NCBI RefSeq assembly: GCF_013410565.1
Contig: NZ_JACCFO010000001.1
Span: 2,914,001 to 2,978,000 of the forward strand
Reading direction: 5' to 3'
DNA length: 64,000 nt
Origin: Streptomonospora nanhaiensis
GTDB taxonomy: Bacteria; Actinomycetota; Actinomycetes; Streptosporangiales; Streptosporangiaceae
Position 1 is the first letter of the stretch. Each line of letters opens with the position of its first letter. Under the pieces are notes generated by a model. That model searched no databases, was not told the origin of the DNA, and saw only the letters and a program-made list of their open reading frames with translations. The position numbers were made by a program, and so were the translations under genes. Below are positions 63,376 to 64,000 of this stretch, piece after piece.

Positions 63376-64000
63376 TTACTTGTCCCCCTTCACGGCGGTG
63401 CGGACGAGCACCAGCCCGCCGTTGGGGCCGGGCACGGCGCCCTTGACCAGGATCAGGCCCTTGTCCGCGTCCACGGAGTGGACGGTCAGGTTCTGGACGG
63501 TCGTGCGCGCGTTGCCCATGCGCCCCGCCATCCGCAGGCCCTTGAACACGCGGCCGGGCGTGGCGCAGCCGCCGATGGAGCCGGGCGAGCGGTGCTTGCG
63601 CTGGGTACCGTGCGTGGCGCTGAGGCCGCGGAACCCGTGGCGCTTCATGACGCCGGCGTAGCCCTTGCCCTTGCTCTTGCCGGTCACGTCGACCAGCTGG
63701 CCGGCCTCGAACGCCTCGGCGGTGACCTCCTGGCCGAGCTGGTACTCGGTGGCGTCGGTGGTGCGGACCTCGACGTAGTGGCGGCGCGGGGTCAGATCGT
63801 GCTTGCGCAGGTAGTCGCCGAGGGGCTTGTTCACCTTGCGCGGGTTGATCTTCCCGTAGCCGAGCTGGATGGCGGAGTAGCCATCGGTATCCGGAGTGCG
63901 GACGCGCGTCACAACGCACGGACCGGCCTTCAGGACAGTCACGGGCACGATCCTGCCCGCGTCGTCGAAGACCTGGGTCATGCCGAGCTTCTCGCCCAGA
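63376..64000 (-). CDS. rplC: 50S ribosomal protein L3, 3' part
   Basis: About 207 residues visible, missing only the first few codons: the last visible codons before the window edge read [20 protein letters not shown], the normal L3 start after a short N-terminus. [20 protein letters not shown] and [20 protein letters not shown] are the conserved loops near the peptidyl-transferase centre. An internal ATG at 63981 is not the true start. The gene, and the S10 operon promoter with rpsJ, continue outside the window. Confidence 0.97.
   Translation of the reverse strand, partial: LGEKLGMTQVFDDAGRIVPVTVLKAGPCVVTRVRTPDTDGYSAIQLGYGKINPRKVNKPLGDYLRKHDLTPRRHYVEVRTTDATEYQLGQEVTAEAFEAGQLVDVTGKSKGKGYAGVMKRHGFRGLSATHGTQRKHRSPGSIGGCATPGRVFKGLRMAGRMGNARTTVQNLTVHSVDADKGLILVKGAVPGPNGGLVLVRTAVKGDK

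Overview
The window looks like a chromosomal segment from a high-GC actinomycete. The closest match is the family Nocardiopsaceae (Nocardiopsis, Streptomonospora and relatives). The reasons are very high GC, many GTG starts, GTGA/ATGA translational coupling, leaderless-looking promoters, a DUF397 plus Scr1/WhiJ-type regulator pair, a fused glycine-to-betaine methyltransferase, and an alpha operon in which rpsD does not lie between rpsK and rpoA. The genus is an inference and was not tested by any search.

Layout. Positions 1-6.3 kb, minus strand: the 5' part of GTP-dependent PEP carboxykinase with an operator-like array upstream, a Lipoprotein_15 lipoprotein, a quinone-reductase/SDR/acyl-CoA dehydrogenase operon, and a tandem universal stress protein. 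6.7-10.9 kb: a glycine betaine synthesis methyltransferase divergent from a MocR-type regulator, then a DUF6069 membrane protein. 11-19.5 kb: an isolated PaaC-like protein, a large actinobacterial membrane protein, a STAS anti-sigma antagonist, an M50-like protease, and a three-gene envelope-sensing set (NarL-type kinase, response regulator, DUF4097 protein). 19.7-22.9 kb: a molybdate ABC operon with its own HTH-TOBE regulator. 23-34.5 kb is the accessory stretch: a small secreted protein, a large PrsW-family protein, an F420-type oxidoreductase, a GntR remnant, a DUF397/XRE pair, a divergent operon of four small unknown proteins, an EEP-fold protein, a Nudix hydrolase, the NAD(P)HX repair enzyme, Uma2 and DUF4913 proteins. 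34.6-41.7 kb: coaA, two paralogous LPxTG surface proteins (one with a one-base frameshift), glmS and glmM. 41.9-64 kb: rplM-rpsI, a proline-rich membrane protein, truA, then the alpha, spc and S10 ribosomal protein clusters from rplQ back to rplC, which runs off the window end.

The genes make sense together. GlmS and GlmM feed UDP-GlcNAc and wall synthesis. Both glmS and pckG carry upstream sites resembling the DasR/dre operator (TGGTCTAGACCA), which would tie gluconeogenic flux to aminosugar status. The betaine methyltransferase points to halotolerance. The kinase/DUF4097 set, PrsW and LPxTG proteins are envelope functions. The strongest candidate for an undescribed system is the operon of four coupled small proteins at 28189-29481, which faces a WhiJ/BldB-like regulator pair across a perfect 17-bp inverted repeat. 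Strong hairpin terminators separate most convergent gene pairs.
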